From Mariniphaga sp041684965 (GTDB taxonomy: Bacteria > Bacteroidota > Bacteroidia > Bacteroidales > Prolixibacteraceae), in NCBI GenBank assembly GCA_041684965.1, contig JAWLGR010000006.1:62001-126000 (forward strand): a stretch of 64,000 nt of DNA, read 5' to 3'. A program made the translations under genes and the position numbers. The first letter of the stretch is position 1; each line of letters starts with the position of its first letter. Below are positions 1 through 8,824 of this stretch, one piece after another. The notes below the pieces were generated by a model, which saw nothing but the letters and a program-made list of their open reading frames with translations, was not told the DNA's origin and made no database searches.

Positions 1-1425
1 GAAAAGATTGAAGTTGCAAAAGCACTTCAGGAGTTAGGTGTAGACATAATTGAAGCGGGATTTCCGATTTCAAGTCCTGGTGATTTTGAATCGGTAGTTG
101 AAATTTCAAAGGCTGTTTCATGGCCCACCATCTGTGCCCTGACCAGAGCTGTTCAAAAAGACATAGATGTGGCTGCCGAATCATTAAAATATGCTAAAAA
201 AGGCCGTATTCATACTGGTATCGGAACTTCCTATTTTCACATCCACCACAAATTAAATTCAAACCCCGATGCTATTCTTGAACGGGCAGTAGAAGCAGTA
301 AAGTATGCGAAAAAATATGTTGAAGACGTAGAATTTTATGCCGAAGATGCCGGACGAACTGAAAATGAGTATCTGGCAAAAGTTATTGAGGCTGTTATCA
401 AAGCCGGTGCTACGGTGGTAAATATTCCTGACACCACAGGTTATTGCCTGCCCAATGAGTTTGGTGAAAAAATAAAGTATCTTATTGAAAATGTAAACGG
501 AATCCATAAGGCAGTAATTTCAACACATTGCCATAATGACCTGGGAATGGCAACAGCAAATACCATATCTGGAATAATGAATGGTGCACGCCAGGCAGAA
601 GTAACCATCAATGGGATTGGTGAACGGGCAGGCAATACCTCCCTTGAAGAGGTTGTAATGACATTAAAAAGTCGGTACCAGGTATTAGGAATCGAAACCG
701 GTATCAATACAAAAAATATTTATAACACCAGCAGGCTTGTTTCACGATTGATGAATATGCCCGTACAACCCAATAAAGCAGTAGTAGGCAGAAATGCATT
801 TGCCCATTCTTCCGGAATACATCAGGATGGGGTGCTGAAGCACCGTGAAAATTACGAAATCATGGATCCAAATGATGTTGGAATAAATGAATCTGCAATA
901 TTGCTTACAGCACGCAGTGGCCGTGCCGCTTTAAAGCACAGACTCGAACTGATGGGTTTTGAACTCAACAAGGAGAAACTTGATGAAGTGTATGAACAAT
1001 TTTTGCTGCTTGCCGACAAGAAAAAGGATATCCGCGACGACGATATCGCCCTTCTGGTAGGCGATGCAACCCGGCAGGAACGCAGAATAAAACTGGACTT
1101 CCTTCAGGTCGTTACAGGGAAAAGCCTTACCCCTATGGCCATTGTCCGGCTCGATATTGCAGGAGAAAAATTTGATGCCACTTCAGCAGGGAATGGCCCC
1201 GTTGATGCTGCCATTAAAGCTGTAAAACAAATTATCCATCGTCAGGTTACTATAGAAGAATTCCTGGTGCAGGCAATTACCCGCGGCAGTGATGATATTG
1301 GAAAAGTACATATGCAAATTGATTACAATGACTCTATTTTTCATGGCTTTGGAGCAAATACCGATATTGTTACAGCATCGGTAGAAGCTTTTCTTGATGC
1401 AGTTAATAAGCTGCCAGTTACATGA
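1..1425 (+). CDS. leuA: 2-isopropylmalate synthase, 5' end outside window
   Basis: First committed step of leucine synthesis: condenses acetyl-CoA with 2-oxoisovalerate. The frame is open from base 1, so the gene begins upstream; by comparison with the E. coli protein roughly 25 N-terminal residues, including the DTTLRDGEQ motif, are missing. Visible are the GFPISSPGDFE segment at the start, the metal-binding HCHNDLGMA motif (nt ~520-550), the GERAGN motif, the SSGIHQDG loop, and a C-terminal LeuA dimer/regulatory domain containing SAGNGPVDAA. It is the first visible gene of the leu operon; leuC starts 62 bp downstream. The regulatory domain suggests leucine feedback inhibition, as is usual in the family. 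Confidence 0.96.
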   Translation, partial: EKIEVAKALQELGVDIIEAGFPISSPGDFESVVEISKAVSWPTICALTRAVQKDIDVAAESLKYAKKGRIHTGIGTSYFHIHHKLNSNPDAILERAVEAVKYAKKYVEDVEFYAEDAGRTENEYLAKVIEAVIKAGATVVNIPDTTGYCLPNEFGEKIKYLIENVNGIHKAVISTHCHNDLGMATANTISGIMNGARQAEVTINGIGERAGNTSLEEVVMTLKSRYQVLGIETGINTKNIYNTSRLVSRLMNMPVQPNKAVVGRNAFAHSSGIHQDGVLKHRENYEIMDPNDVGINESAILLTARSGRAALKHRLELMGFELNKEKLDEVYEQFLLLADKKKDIRDDDIALLVGDATRQERRIKLDFLQVVTGKSLTPMAIVRLDIAGEKFDATSAGNGPVDAAIKAVKQIIHRQVTIEEFLVQAITRGSDDIGKVHMQIDYNDSIFHGFGANTDIVTASVEAFLDAVNKLPVT

Positions 1426-1487
1426 TATTTGAATTCACTGTAAACGAAAAAATTTATACATGAATATTTTAATGACATTCTGAAAAT

Positions 1488-2888
1488 ATGGAAGCGAAAA
1501 CACTTTTTGATAAGATCTGGGATTCACATGCTGTAAAACAAGTCAAGGGAGGCCCAACTGTATTGTATATCGACCGTCATCTGATACATGAAGTAACCAG
1601 TCCGGTTGCTTTCCTTGGATTGAAAAATCGTGGTTTGAAGGTTTTCAGACCGGATCAGACAACTGCCACTCCTGATCACAATGTGCCTACCGAAAACCAG
1701 CATCTTACCATAATGGATGAGCTCTCAAGGCACCAGGTAGAAATGCTAAAACGTAACTGTGAAGCGCATGCTATTACCTATCATGATCTTCAATCGGACG
1801 GACACGGCATTGTGCATATCATCGGACCCGAGCTGGGGCTTACACAACCAGGAATGACCATTGTTTGCGGCGACAGCCACACCTCTACACACGGGGCTTT
1901 CGGTGCAATTGCTTTTGGAATTGGTACAAGCGAAGTTGAAATGGTTCTGGCCAGCCAGTGCATCATGCAACCCAAGCCTAAAAAAATGAGAATAACTGTC
2001 AATGGATCATTGAATAAGGGAGTTACAGCTAAAGATATTGCTCTTTATATTATTTCTCAAATTTCTACCAGTGGTGGAACAGGGCATTTTATAGAATATG
2101 CTGGTTCAGCAATCAGAAGTCTTAGTATGGAAGGCAGAATGACCCTGTGCAACCTGAGTATTGAAAGCGGTGCCCGCGGCGGTATGATTGCACCGGATGA
2201 AACCACAATTAATTATGTAAAAGGACGAATGTATGCCCCAAAAGATTCTGAATGGGACAAAGCTGTTATGAAGTGGAAAGAACTTAAAAGCGATGAAGGA
2301 GCAATTTTCGATTCAGAATATACTTTTGATGCTGCAAAAATTGAACCTATGATTACCTATGGTACCAATCCCGGGATGGGCATTGGTATAACAGAAAAAA
2401 TCCCTACGGTAAACGGCATGAGCGGAAGTGATAAAAATACATTTTTGAAATCATTGCAATACATGGGTTATGCTGAAGGCGAAGAAATGATTGGCAAAAA
2501 GGTGGATTATGTATTTGTAGGAAGTTGCACCAATGGCCGGATTGAAGACTTCAGGGCGTTCGCAGATTTTGTGAAAGGACGTGAAAAGGCACCTAATGTT
2601 ACAGCATGGCTTGTGCCTGGTTCGCAACAGGTTGAGAAACAAATAAGGAACGAAAGATTGGATAAGATTCTTGAAGCAGCCGGTTTCCATCTGAGGCAAC
2701 CCGGTTGTTCAGCCTGTCTTGCAATGAATGATGATAAAATACCTGAAGGGAAATATGCTGTATCCACTTCCAACAGAAACTTCGAGGGAAGACAAGGTCC
2801 GGGCGCCAGAACAATGCTGGCAAGTCCGCTTACAGCAGCAGCGGCAGCTGTTACCGGAGTTATTACAGACCCAAGAAAGTTGTTATAA
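1488..2888 (+). CDS. leuC: 3-isopropylmalate dehydratase large subunit
   Basis: With LeuD it isomerises 2-isopropylmalate to 3-isopropylmalate. The 466-residue length is standard for the bacterial aconitase-family LeuC. The three [4Fe-4S] cysteines are present at 347 (GSCTNG), 407 and 410 (GCSAC), the same numbers as in E. coli LeuC. Other family motifs are CGDSHTSTHGAFG near residue 130 and the C-terminal SNRNFEGRQG. It lies between leuA and leuD with short gaps (62 and 32 bp), so one operon is likely. Nothing looks altered. Confidence 0.97.
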   Translation: MEAKTLFDKIWDSHAVKQVKGGPTVLYIDRHLIHEVTSPVAFLGLKNRGLKVFRPDQTTATPDHNVPTENQHLTIMDELSRHQVEMLKRNCEAHAITYHDLQSDGHGIVHIIGPELGLTQPGMTIVCGDSHTSTHGAFGAIAFGIGTSEVEMVLASQCIMQPKPKKMRITVNGSLNKGVTAKDIALYIISQISTSGGTGHFIEYAGSAIRSLSMEGRMTLCNLSIESGARGGMIAPDETTINYVKGRMYAPKDSEWDKAVMKWKELKSDEGAIFDSEYTFDAAKIEPMITYGTNPGMGIGITEKIPTVNGMSGSDKNTFLKSLQYMGYAEGEEMIGKKVDYVFVGSCTNGRIEDFRAFADFVKGREKAPNVTAWLVPGSQQVEKQIRNERLDKILEAAGFHLRQPGCSACLAMNDDKIPEGKYAVSTSNRNFEGRQGPGARTMLASPLTAAAAAVTGVITDPRKLL

Positions 2889-2920
2889 ATACTGTAATTC
2901 ATTATTAACCGAATTAAAAA

Positions 2921-3511
2921 ATGGCATACGATAAATTTTCAAAAATAATATCACCGGCAGTGCCACTGCCAGTGGAAAATGTTGATACCGATCAGATTAT
3001 ACCGGCAAGATATTTAAAGGCAGTTGAAAGAAAAGGTTTCGGAGAAAACCTGTTTCGCGACTGGCGCTACAACAAGGATGGAACACCGAAAGCCGACTTC
3101 CCTTTGAACAACCCATCGTATTCAGGTAAGATATTGGTAGCAGGCAAAAACTTTGGCAGTGGATCCAGCCGCGAACATGCCATCTGGGCTCTTTACGATT
3201 ATGGCTTTCGCGTGGTGGTTTCAAGCTTTTTTGCTGATATTTTTAGAAATAATGCTCTGAATAATGGTTTGCTGCCGGTAATTGTTGAACCTGATTTTTT
3301 AGAAAAAATATTCCAGGCAATAGAAGAAAATCCAGCTGCACAGTTTGAAGCTGATTTAGAAAATCAATCTTTCAAAATCCTTGCTACCGGCGATTCAACA
3401 ACATTCGATATCAATCCTTATAAAAAACATTGCCTGAAAAATGGTCTTGATGACATAGACTACCTTGTTGATATGAAAGAGGAAATTGCCAGATTTGAAT
3501 CGGGCAATTAA
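2921..3511 (+). CDS. leuD: 3-isopropylmalate dehydratase small subunit
   Basis: Small (swivelling-domain) subunit of isopropylmalate isomerase. The protein has 196 residues, within the usual 190-210. The substrate-recognition motif FGSGSSREHA lies at residues 78-88 and the VDTDQIIPARYL motif at 21-32, both diagnostic for LeuD. The ATG at 2921 follows an A-rich leader without a clear Shine-Dalgarno sequence, normal for Bacteroidota. It is co-directional with leuC (32-bp gap) and is followed after 90 bp by a second LeuA-family gene. Confidence 0.97.
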   Translation: MAYDKFSKIISPAVPLPVENVDTDQIIPARYLKAVERKGFGENLFRDWRYNKDGTPKADFPLNNPSYSGKILVAGKNFGSGSSREHAIWALYDYGFRVVVSSFFADIFRNNALNNGLLPVIVEPDFLEKIFQAIEENPAAQFEADLENQSFKILATGDSTTFDINPYKKHCLKNGLDDIDYLVDMKEEIARFESGN

Positions 3512-3601
3512 ACCGTGTTCTTTTATTACGAAATATTCAATAGTATGATGTTGGCCAAAAGTGAAAAATTATTGCAGACAGTCAACTTTAAAAATTAAAA
3601 A

Positions 3602-5185
3602 ATGACAGGAAAACTTGTTGAAATAAAGGGGAAGAGTCTTACAATAATGGACACAACCCTTCGCGATGGAGAACAGACTACAGGGGTATCGTTCAGTGAA
3701 GGAGAAAAATTGAGTGTAGCTAAGGTACTGCTGGAAGATGTACGTGTTGACCGGATTGAAATTGCTTCTGCACGGGTTTCGGAGGGCGAATTTAAAGCAG
3801 CACAGCGGGTTTTGCGCTGGGCAGCCGAAAAAGGTCATCTCGATAAGGTTGAAGTCCTGGGCTTTGTAGATGGCACTATTTCCCTCAAATGGATAGCGGA
3901 TGCTGGTGGGAAGGTTGTAAATCTTCTTTGCAAAGGTTCTCTTAAACATGTTACAGGACAGCTGCGAAAAACACCCGAAGAACATCTGACTGATATTAAA
4001 AACGTTATTGATTCCGCAGAGAAAATGGGAATCAGGGTAAATATTTACCTTGAAGACTGGTCAAACGGAATGCGAAATTCAAAAAATTACGTCCACTTTT
4101 TGATTAGCAATTTAAGCAGGGAAAAAGTTGACCGGATAATGCTGCCTGATACGCTTGGAATACTGGATCCTGATGAAACCTATGATTTTTGCAAGGAAAT
4201 GATAGAAACCTATCCCGAGGTAGATTTTGATTACCATGCCCATAACGATTATGATTTGGCAATAGCGAATGTTTTCCATGCTATTAAAGCCGGTATCCGC
4301 TGTGTTCATACAACAGTTAATGGTCTGGGTGAACGGGCAGGAAATGCTCCGCTTTCAAGTGTGATTGCTACTATTAAAGATCACCTGAAAATGAAAACCA
4401 ATGTAAATGAGACACAGTTAAATAAAGTTTCAAAATTGGTGGAGTCGTTCTCAGGTATCCGTATCCCTACCAATAAGCCGCTAATCGGGGAATTTGTGTT
4501 TACTCAATGCAGCGGCATCCATGCCGATGGTGACAATAAAAACAATCTTTATTTCAACGACTTATTACCTGAACGGTTTGGAAGAATCAGGCAATATGCC
4601 CTGGGGAAAACGTCAGGAAAAGCTAATATTAAAAAAAATCTGGATGATTTGGGTATTGAACTCGATGCCGAGTCACTGAAAAAAGTGACCCAGCGAATTA
4701 TTGAACTGGGAGATAAAAAAGAAACGGTTACAATGGATGAACTTCCCTATATTGTTGCAGATGTATTGGAAAATGAGATCATAGAACAAAAAATAAAAGT
4801 AATTAACTATTCAGTTAATCATACTATGGGACTAAGGCCGGTAGCCAATGTAAGCCTTGAAATTGGAGGCACCATCTATGAAGAAATCAGCGATGGCGAC
4901 GGTCAGTACGATGCTTTCGTGAAAGCACTCCGAAAAATTTATAAGCGACTGGGAAAATCATTTCCCAAATTAATAGACTATGTAGTGACCATTCCTCCGG
5001 GTGGAAAAACCGATGCGCTGGTAGAAACTGTAATCACCTGGAAAAATTCCCGCGAATTTAAAACAAAAGGACTCGACCCCGACCAGAATGCTGCAGCTAT
5101 CAAGGCCACAATCCGCATGCTGAACATCATTGAAAATGAATTTAAACCGGGTCTGATGGAAAAAATTCTGAGCGGAATATCCTGA
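3602..5185 (+). CDS. cimA: LeuA-family acyltransferase, probable (R)-citramalate synthase
   Basis: A second Claisen-condensing enzyme of the 2-isopropylmalate/homocitrate/citramalate synthase family, 527 residues. Seen: DTTLRDGEQ at 17-25, the metal motif HAHNDYDLA near residue 213, GERAGNAPLSS, a CSGIHADG loop, and a C-terminal regulatory domain with SDGDGQYDAF. It is clearly diverged from leuA of the same operon (HAHNDYD instead of HCHNDLG). Citramalate synthase would use pyruvate and acetyl-CoA to open a threonine-independent route to isoleucine, then share LeuCD and LeuB, which fits the position between leuD and leuB. The alternative is a second 2-isopropylmalate synthase; substrate choice cannot be settled from sequence. 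Confidence 0.8.
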   Translation: MTGKLVEIKGKSLTIMDTTLRDGEQTTGVSFSEGEKLSVAKVLLEDVRVDRIEIASARVSEGEFKAAQRVLRWAAEKGHLDKVEVLGFVDGTISLKWIADAGGKVVNLLCKGSLKHVTGQLRKTPEEHLTDIKNVIDSAEKMGIRVNIYLEDWSNGMRNSKNYVHFLISNLSREKVDRIMLPDTLGILDPDETYDFCKEMIETYPEVDFDYHAHNDYDLAIANVFHAIKAGIRCVHTTVNGLGERAGNAPLSSVIATIKDHLKMKTNVNETQLNKVSKLVESFSGIRIPTNKPLIGEFVFTQCSGIHADGDNKNNLYFNDLLPERFGRIRQYALGKTSGKANIKKNLDDLGIELDAESLKKVTQRIIELGDKKETVTMDELPYIVADVLENEIIEQKIKVINYSVNHTMGLRPVANVSLEIGGTIYEEISDGDGQYDAFVKALRKIYKRLGKSFPKLIDYVVTIPPGGKTDALVETVITWKNSREFKTKGLDPDQNAAAIKATIRMLNIIENEFKPGLMEKILSGIS

Positions 5186-5274
5186 CCTGCACAATTTATT
5201 AAGACGAATATTTACTATCTAAGAAAAAATAATTTTCCCTTCTTTAAAACTAATTGTTGAAATCAAATAATAAT

Positions 5275-6339
5275 ATGAAGTTCAAAATTGCCATTCTTCC
5301 CGGCGACGGAATAGGACCTGAAATCATTGAACAGGCTATGAAAGTCGTAAAAGCCGTTGCAACTAAATTTAACCATCAGCTTGAGTACGAATATGGACTC
5401 ACAGGTGCAACAGCAATCGACAAAGTAGGGGATCCCTACCCGGAAGAAACCCATAAATTGTGCATGGATTCAGATGCTGTGTTATTCGGCGCCATCGGCG
5501 ATCCAAAGTTTGATAACAATCCGAAAGCGCCTGTGCGCCCGGAACAGGGATTGTTAGCTATGCGTAAAAAACTGGGCCTCTATGCCAATATCAGGCCGGT
5601 GGAAACATTTGAATCGTTGTTGCATAAATCACCTTTACGTCGCGAACTGGTGGAAGGTGCAAACTTTGTATGCATCCGGGAACTTACCGGAGGCATCTAT
5701 TTCGGGGAGAAAGGCCGTAAAGACAACGGCAATACTGCCTTCGATACAAATACTTACACCCGGGAGGAAATTGAACGCATCCTGAAACTGGCCTACGAAT
5801 TTGCAGCCCAACGCCGAAAAAAGCTTACCGTGGTCGACAAGGCCAATGTGCTTGAAAGCTCCAGGTTGTGGCGGGAAATAGCACAGGAAATGGCACCTGC
5901 GTATCCTGATATCCAAACCGAATATATGTTTGTGGATAACGCTGCCATGCAAATCATTCAGTGGCCAAAAAACTTTGATGTAATGGTGACTGAAAACATG
6001 TTCGGGGATATCCTTACAGATGAAGCAAGTGTTATCACCGGCTCGCTTGGATTGCTGCCATCGGCATCTATTGGAATTCATACCTCAGTTTTTGAACCCA
6101 TTCACGGATCCTATCCACAGGCTGCCGGTAAAAATATTGCAAACCCGATAGCAACCATTCTTTCTGCTGCCATGATGTTTGAATATGCCTTTAATTTGCC
6201 AAATGAAGGGAAAGCCATCCGGAATGCGGTAAATGCTTCACTTGAAGAAGGTATTGTTACCGAAGATATTTCAAAAGAAAAAGCCTTTAAAACTTCGGAA
6301 GTAGGCGATTGGATTGCTGCCCGGATTGAAGAAAATTAA
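5275..6339 (+). CDS. leuB: 3-isopropylmalate dehydrogenase
   Basis: NAD-dependent oxidative decarboxylation of 3-isopropylmalate, the third leucine-pathway step. The ATG at 5275 was chosen because the protein then begins MKFKIAILPGDGIGPEI, the exact N-terminus of the family; an in-frame TTG 21 bp upstream is less likely. The 354-residue product shows ELTGGIYFGEKG, the metal-binding MVTENMFGDILTDEAS segment and the NAD-binding HGSYPQAAGKNIANP region. It is the last gene of the leu operon and a strong terminator follows 24 bp after the stop. Confidence 0.97.
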   Translation: MKFKIAILPGDGIGPEIIEQAMKVVKAVATKFNHQLEYEYGLTGATAIDKVGDPYPEETHKLCMDSDAVLFGAIGDPKFDNNPKAPVRPEQGLLAMRKKLGLYANIRPVETFESLLHKSPLRRELVEGANFVCIRELTGGIYFGEKGRKDNGNTAFDTNTYTREEIERILKLAYEFAAQRRKKLTVVDKANVLESSRLWREIAQEMAPAYPDIQTEYMFVDNAAMQIIQWPKNFDVMVTENMFGDILTDEASVITGSLGLLPSASIGIHTSVFEPIHGSYPQAAGKNIANPIATILSAAMMFEYAFNLPNEGKAIRNAVNASLEEGIVTEDISKEKAFKTSEVGDWIAARIEEN

Positions 6340-6362
6340 CTATTTCGCACTTTAAAATACAG

Positions 6363-6397
6363 GTATGCAGGGGAACCATCTCCTGCATACTCTTTTT
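6363..6397 (+). terminator. Intrinsic terminator of the leu operon
   Basis: Perfect 9-bp stem GTATGCAGG/CCTGCATAC, extended by three more pairs (one G-U) to a 4-base ACCA loop, then a T-rich tract (TCTTTTTATT). It sits 24 bp after the leuB stop and ends the operon. Confidence 0.9.
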
Positions 6398-6676
6398 ATT
6401 ATCGTAGCATATTTGAATCAGCAGGGCTGGATTAGCTGTTTTTATGTGCCCAAAGATTTTATCCCTGCCTTATAGCCCGGCAATCAAATACAGAAACATC
6501 AAGAGCAGAAAAAAATCATATTCAATTAGAAGTTTCATACCTCCATTAAGAGCCACCATTACAGGTATTTATTGATAGAATTTATTCAAACAACAGCCTT
6601 GACAGCAATGCTCATTGTCAAAACTGCAACCTTAATATCCGTAATATAAACTTCCCCTCATCTGATCCTTATTAAA

Positions 6677-6769
6677 TTCGTATTACATTCGCAACAAATT
6701 CGGTATAAATTCGAGAAAAAGCGAATTTGTTCCGATTTTGTTGCGAATTTGTTACGAATTTGTTACGAA
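6677..6769. repeat. 11-bp phased TTCG/CGAA dyad array 1
   Basis: Nine CG dinucleotides begin at 6679, 6690, 6701, 6712, 6722, 6733, 6744, 6755 and 6766: every step is 11 bp except the central one, which is 10. Left of the centre each CG is in a TTCG context; right of it each is in CGAA (once CGAT). The centre (6717.5) is an exact dyad for the first eight CGs. The arms can pair over about 44 positions with few mismatches and an 8-base loop. AAATT/AATTT tracts lie between the CGs once per unit. Function unknown; a second array with the same design lies at 39992-40102. Confidence 0.9.
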
Positions 6770-7014
6770 CATATACCATATTTTCCATTTTCATTTTATT
6801 AAAAAAGTTGGTCAATCAAAAACTACTATAAATCCTAAAAAAAAATGCAGTGCCTAAATTTCAATTACACTATTTAGTATTCGGCTTGTCGTTTTAAAAA
6901 ATGCGGAATTCAGGAAAAACCAACAACAATGAACATTTTGGTGCTAAAAACACTTAATCACAAACAGGATTATGATTTGATAAAAATCAATGATTGCATA
7001 ACCCATTCCGGCAT

Positions 7015-7728
7015 ATGAGTAAGAATACTGAAGACAACAACAGCGGACAGAGTAAGTGGCCACTTATAATAAGTGGATTAATTTTGGTTGCAGGAATTTT
7101 ATCCTTTTTTATCATACCGGAAGTCAACCGGTTTATGACAGAAGCATATAAGGTATTGACCAGTGAAAATGAAGAAAGGATATCGGCCTGGGTGGATGAC
7201 CTGGGTATATGGGGTCCACTGTTTATTATTTTTACAATGTCGCTCCAGATGTTTTTGCTTGTCATTCCCTCCCCGCTCCTGATTATTATATCGGTACTTG
7301 CATTTGGTCCCTTCTGGGGATCAGTTCTCTCCATTCTTGCAGTTATAGTAGCCTCTACCATTGGTTTTTTTATTGGCAAATATATTGGACAGGCATTTAT
7401 CAGCCGGATGATTGGAGATAAGAAGGAGAAAAAATTATCCTTTTATGTTGACCGCTATGGCATATGGGCAGTTGTTATCGCACGAATAAATCCGCTTCTT
7501 TCGAATGATGCCATAAGTTTTGTATCCGGAATTCTTCGCATGAACTACTGGAAGTTCATTGGAGCTACTATTGGAGGAATAACGCCATTGGTGGTACTGA
7601 TTGCCTGGTTTGGTGAGAACAACGACCGACTAAAAAGCGGACTCATCTGGACATCAGTTATAAGTATGGTATTATTAATTGCCTACGTCATTATTGACAG
7701 GAAAAAAAAACCAGAGAAAAAGAATTGA
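7015..7728 (+). CDS. TVP38/TMEM64 (VTT/DedA-like) membrane protein
   Basis: A polytopic inner-membrane protein of the VTT (SNARE-associated/DedA-like) superfamily, 237 residues from the ATG at 7015; an in-frame TTG at 6994 would add seven residues and is less likely. A first membrane helix lies at about 15-37, followed by a soluble stretch and the VTT core: hydrophobic helices around FGPFWGSVLS, a glycine-containing ASTIGFFIGKYIG helix, and a re-entrant-type ARINPLLSNDAISFVSG segment typical of the family. Members are implicated in lipid scrambling or membrane homeostasis, but the role here is not known. It stands alone, 189 bp before a DUF1622 gene. Confidence 0.82.
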   Translation: MSKNTEDNNSGQSKWPLIISGLILVAGILSFFIIPEVNRFMTEAYKVLTSENEERISAWVDDLGIWGPLFIIFTMSLQMFLLVIPSPLLIIISVLAFGPFWGSVLSILAVIVASTIGFFIGKYIGQAFISRMIGDKKEKKLSFYVDRYGIWAVVIARINPLLSNDAISFVSGILRMNYWKFIGATIGGITPLVVLIAWFGENNDRLKSGLIWTSVISMVLLIAYVIIDRKKKPEKKN

Positions 7729-7916
7729 TTTTAGTATGGGGAATTGGCCGCCACAATAGTGAACAAAATTCCCCAATTTCAATTTCGCATAAAATCAAAG
7801 AAATCTTTTAATCAACTATAAATTAATTTGTTGCCAGATTCAATACTTGTTTGGCAGGGTATTTAATCTTTACTTTAAAATTCAATAGGCGGAAGAGGAA
7901 ATTTATATTATCAACA

Positions 7917-8285
7917 ATGATAGAATTAAGTCATTATATTGATCTGGTTGCAAAAATTATAGAGTCGCTGGGAGTAATCGTAATTGCTTCCGGCAGTTTC
8001 TTTTTTATTCTTCGCTATCTTTGGTATTATTTAATAAAAAATAACCTCAAGCCTTTTATGGAATTAAGACGGAACCTGGGCAAAGCTATATTGCTTGGAC
8101 TTGAAATACTGATTGCTGCCGATATAATAGCAACGGTTTCAACTGATCCTACCATGGATAGTGTTCTAGTTTTGGCTGCTATAGTTTTGATCCGTACATT
8201 CCTGAGTTTCTCTCTGGAGATTGAACTTGAAGGCAGGTTTCCATGGCAGGCAAGTAAACATGAAAAAGATATCACAACGCATTAA
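7917..8285 (+). CDS. DUF1622 family membrane protein
   Basis: Small membrane protein of 122 residues with three predicted helices: residues ~10-35, ~55-72 and ~80-96. The ATG at 7917 gives MIELSHYIDLVAKI, the usual start of the family; an in-frame TTG 66 bp earlier adds a non-conserved segment. The pattern of a first helix with IVIASGSFFF, then LRRNLGKAILLGLEILIAADII, and then VLAAIVLIRTFLSFSLEIELEG matches DUF1622. Its function is unknown. A DUF4235-like gene follows after 24 bp, suggesting co-transcription. Confidence 0.8.
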   Translation: MIELSHYIDLVAKIIESLGVIVIASGSFFFILRYLWYYLIKNNLKPFMELRRNLGKAILLGLEILIAADIIATVSTDPTMDSVLVLAAIVLIRTFLSFSLEIELEGRFPWQASKHEKDITTH

Positions 8286-8309
8286 TATTATTCAATTAAT
8301 TAATAGGTT

Positions 8310-8573
8310 ATGGAAAAGGATAAGTACAAAAAGGAATTACAAATTTTTATTACAAACGGAAGTGCAATACTAAGTGCCTATTTACTTAAACGCGTAACAG
8401 AACTGATACTGGAATCAGTTTTTCATAAAATGGCACCTAAAAAGCCCGATGAAAATGAAGAGATTGGTTGGATTGAAGCCATTGGATGGGCTGCATTTAC
8501 TGGTGCTTTAGCCGGAGCATTAAAGCTGATCGTTAAAAGAGGGACTAAAATTTCACTCAATAAGGTCATGTAA
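8310..8573 (+). CDS. DUF4235-like small membrane protein
   Basis: An 87-residue protein with an N-terminal amphipathic or membrane segment (ITNGSAILSAYLLKRVTELIL) and a second hydrophobic segment (IGWAAFTGALAGALKLIVKRG) preceded by a charged KKPDENEE linker. This resembles DUF4235 proteins, which are small and associated with the envelope, but the assignment is by pattern only. It probably shares a transcript with the DUF1622 gene 24 bp upstream. A convergent hairpin follows 34 bp after the stop. Confidence 0.65.
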   Translation: MEKDKYKKELQIFITNGSAILSAYLLKRVTELILESVFHKMAPKKPDENEEIGWIEAIGWAAFTGALAGALKLIVKRGTKISLNKVM

Positions 8574-8606
8574 GCCTTTAGCCGGGCCACTCACTTATTA
8601 AATATT

Positions 8607-8639
8607 ACAGCCAAATCATGCATTCACCGGTTTGGCTGT
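8607..8639. terminator. Hairpin between convergent genes
   Basis: Nine-bp perfect inverted repeat ACAGCCAAA/TTTGGCTGT with a 15-base loop, between the DUF4235-like gene (+) and the small lipoprotein gene (-). It reaches the stop codon of the minus-strand gene. There is no long T tract on either side, so it may be a weak bidirectional terminator. Confidence 0.6.
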
Positions 8640-8824
8640 TATTTCCCAAATCGTTTCAATCCCTTAATGATTAGCCATATAATCAGACCAATAACCAAAA
8701 CTGCCAGGACTACTCCAACCCAAAATCCGGCAGAAAAAATATCAACCACAAGATCGCAACCCTGTAAAAAAAACATTGAATATAAAATCGCCCCAAGAAT
8801 CAAATACCTGTTGTTATGTTTCAT
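8639..8824 (-). CDS. Small lipoprotein-like membrane protein
   Basis: A 61-residue protein with an N-terminal hydrophobic segment ending FFLQGC, a plausible lipobox with Cys at residue 23, then a second strongly hydrophobic helix (GFWVGVVLAVLVIGLIIWLII) and a basic tail. Similar small proteins are common in Bacteroidota and carry no known function. It stands alone on the minus strand, convergent with the DUF1622/DUF4235 pair, with which it shares the short-membrane-protein character. Confidence 0.6.
   Translation of the reverse strand: MKHNNRYLILGAILYSMFFLQGCDLVVDIFSAGFWVGVVLAVLVIGLIIWLIIKGLKRFGK

Larger units (their letters stand above)
6340..7014. other. 675-bp intergenic region between leuB and the VTT gene
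   Basis: After the leu terminator there is about 270 bp without recognisable features, then the 11-bp phased dyad array (6677-6769), then about 245 bp of AT-rich DNA that should contain the promoter of the next gene. I see no coding frame, tRNA or known RNA in it. Confidence 0.6.

Noticed and set aside
5254..5274. Longer leuB start at a TTG
   Set aside because: The ATG at 5275 gives the conserved family N-terminus; the extra seven residues are not family-like.
6677..6769. CRISPR array reading of the 11-bp phased repeats
   Set aside because: Units are 11 bp with no separate unique spacers, symmetry flips mid-array and no cas genes are present.
6991..7000. 10-mer TGATTGCATA shared near both phased arrays (also 40110-40119)
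   Set aside because: One 10-mer in two AT-rich non-coding regions is close to chance expectation, and it is at different distances and settings (one overlaps a likely leader).
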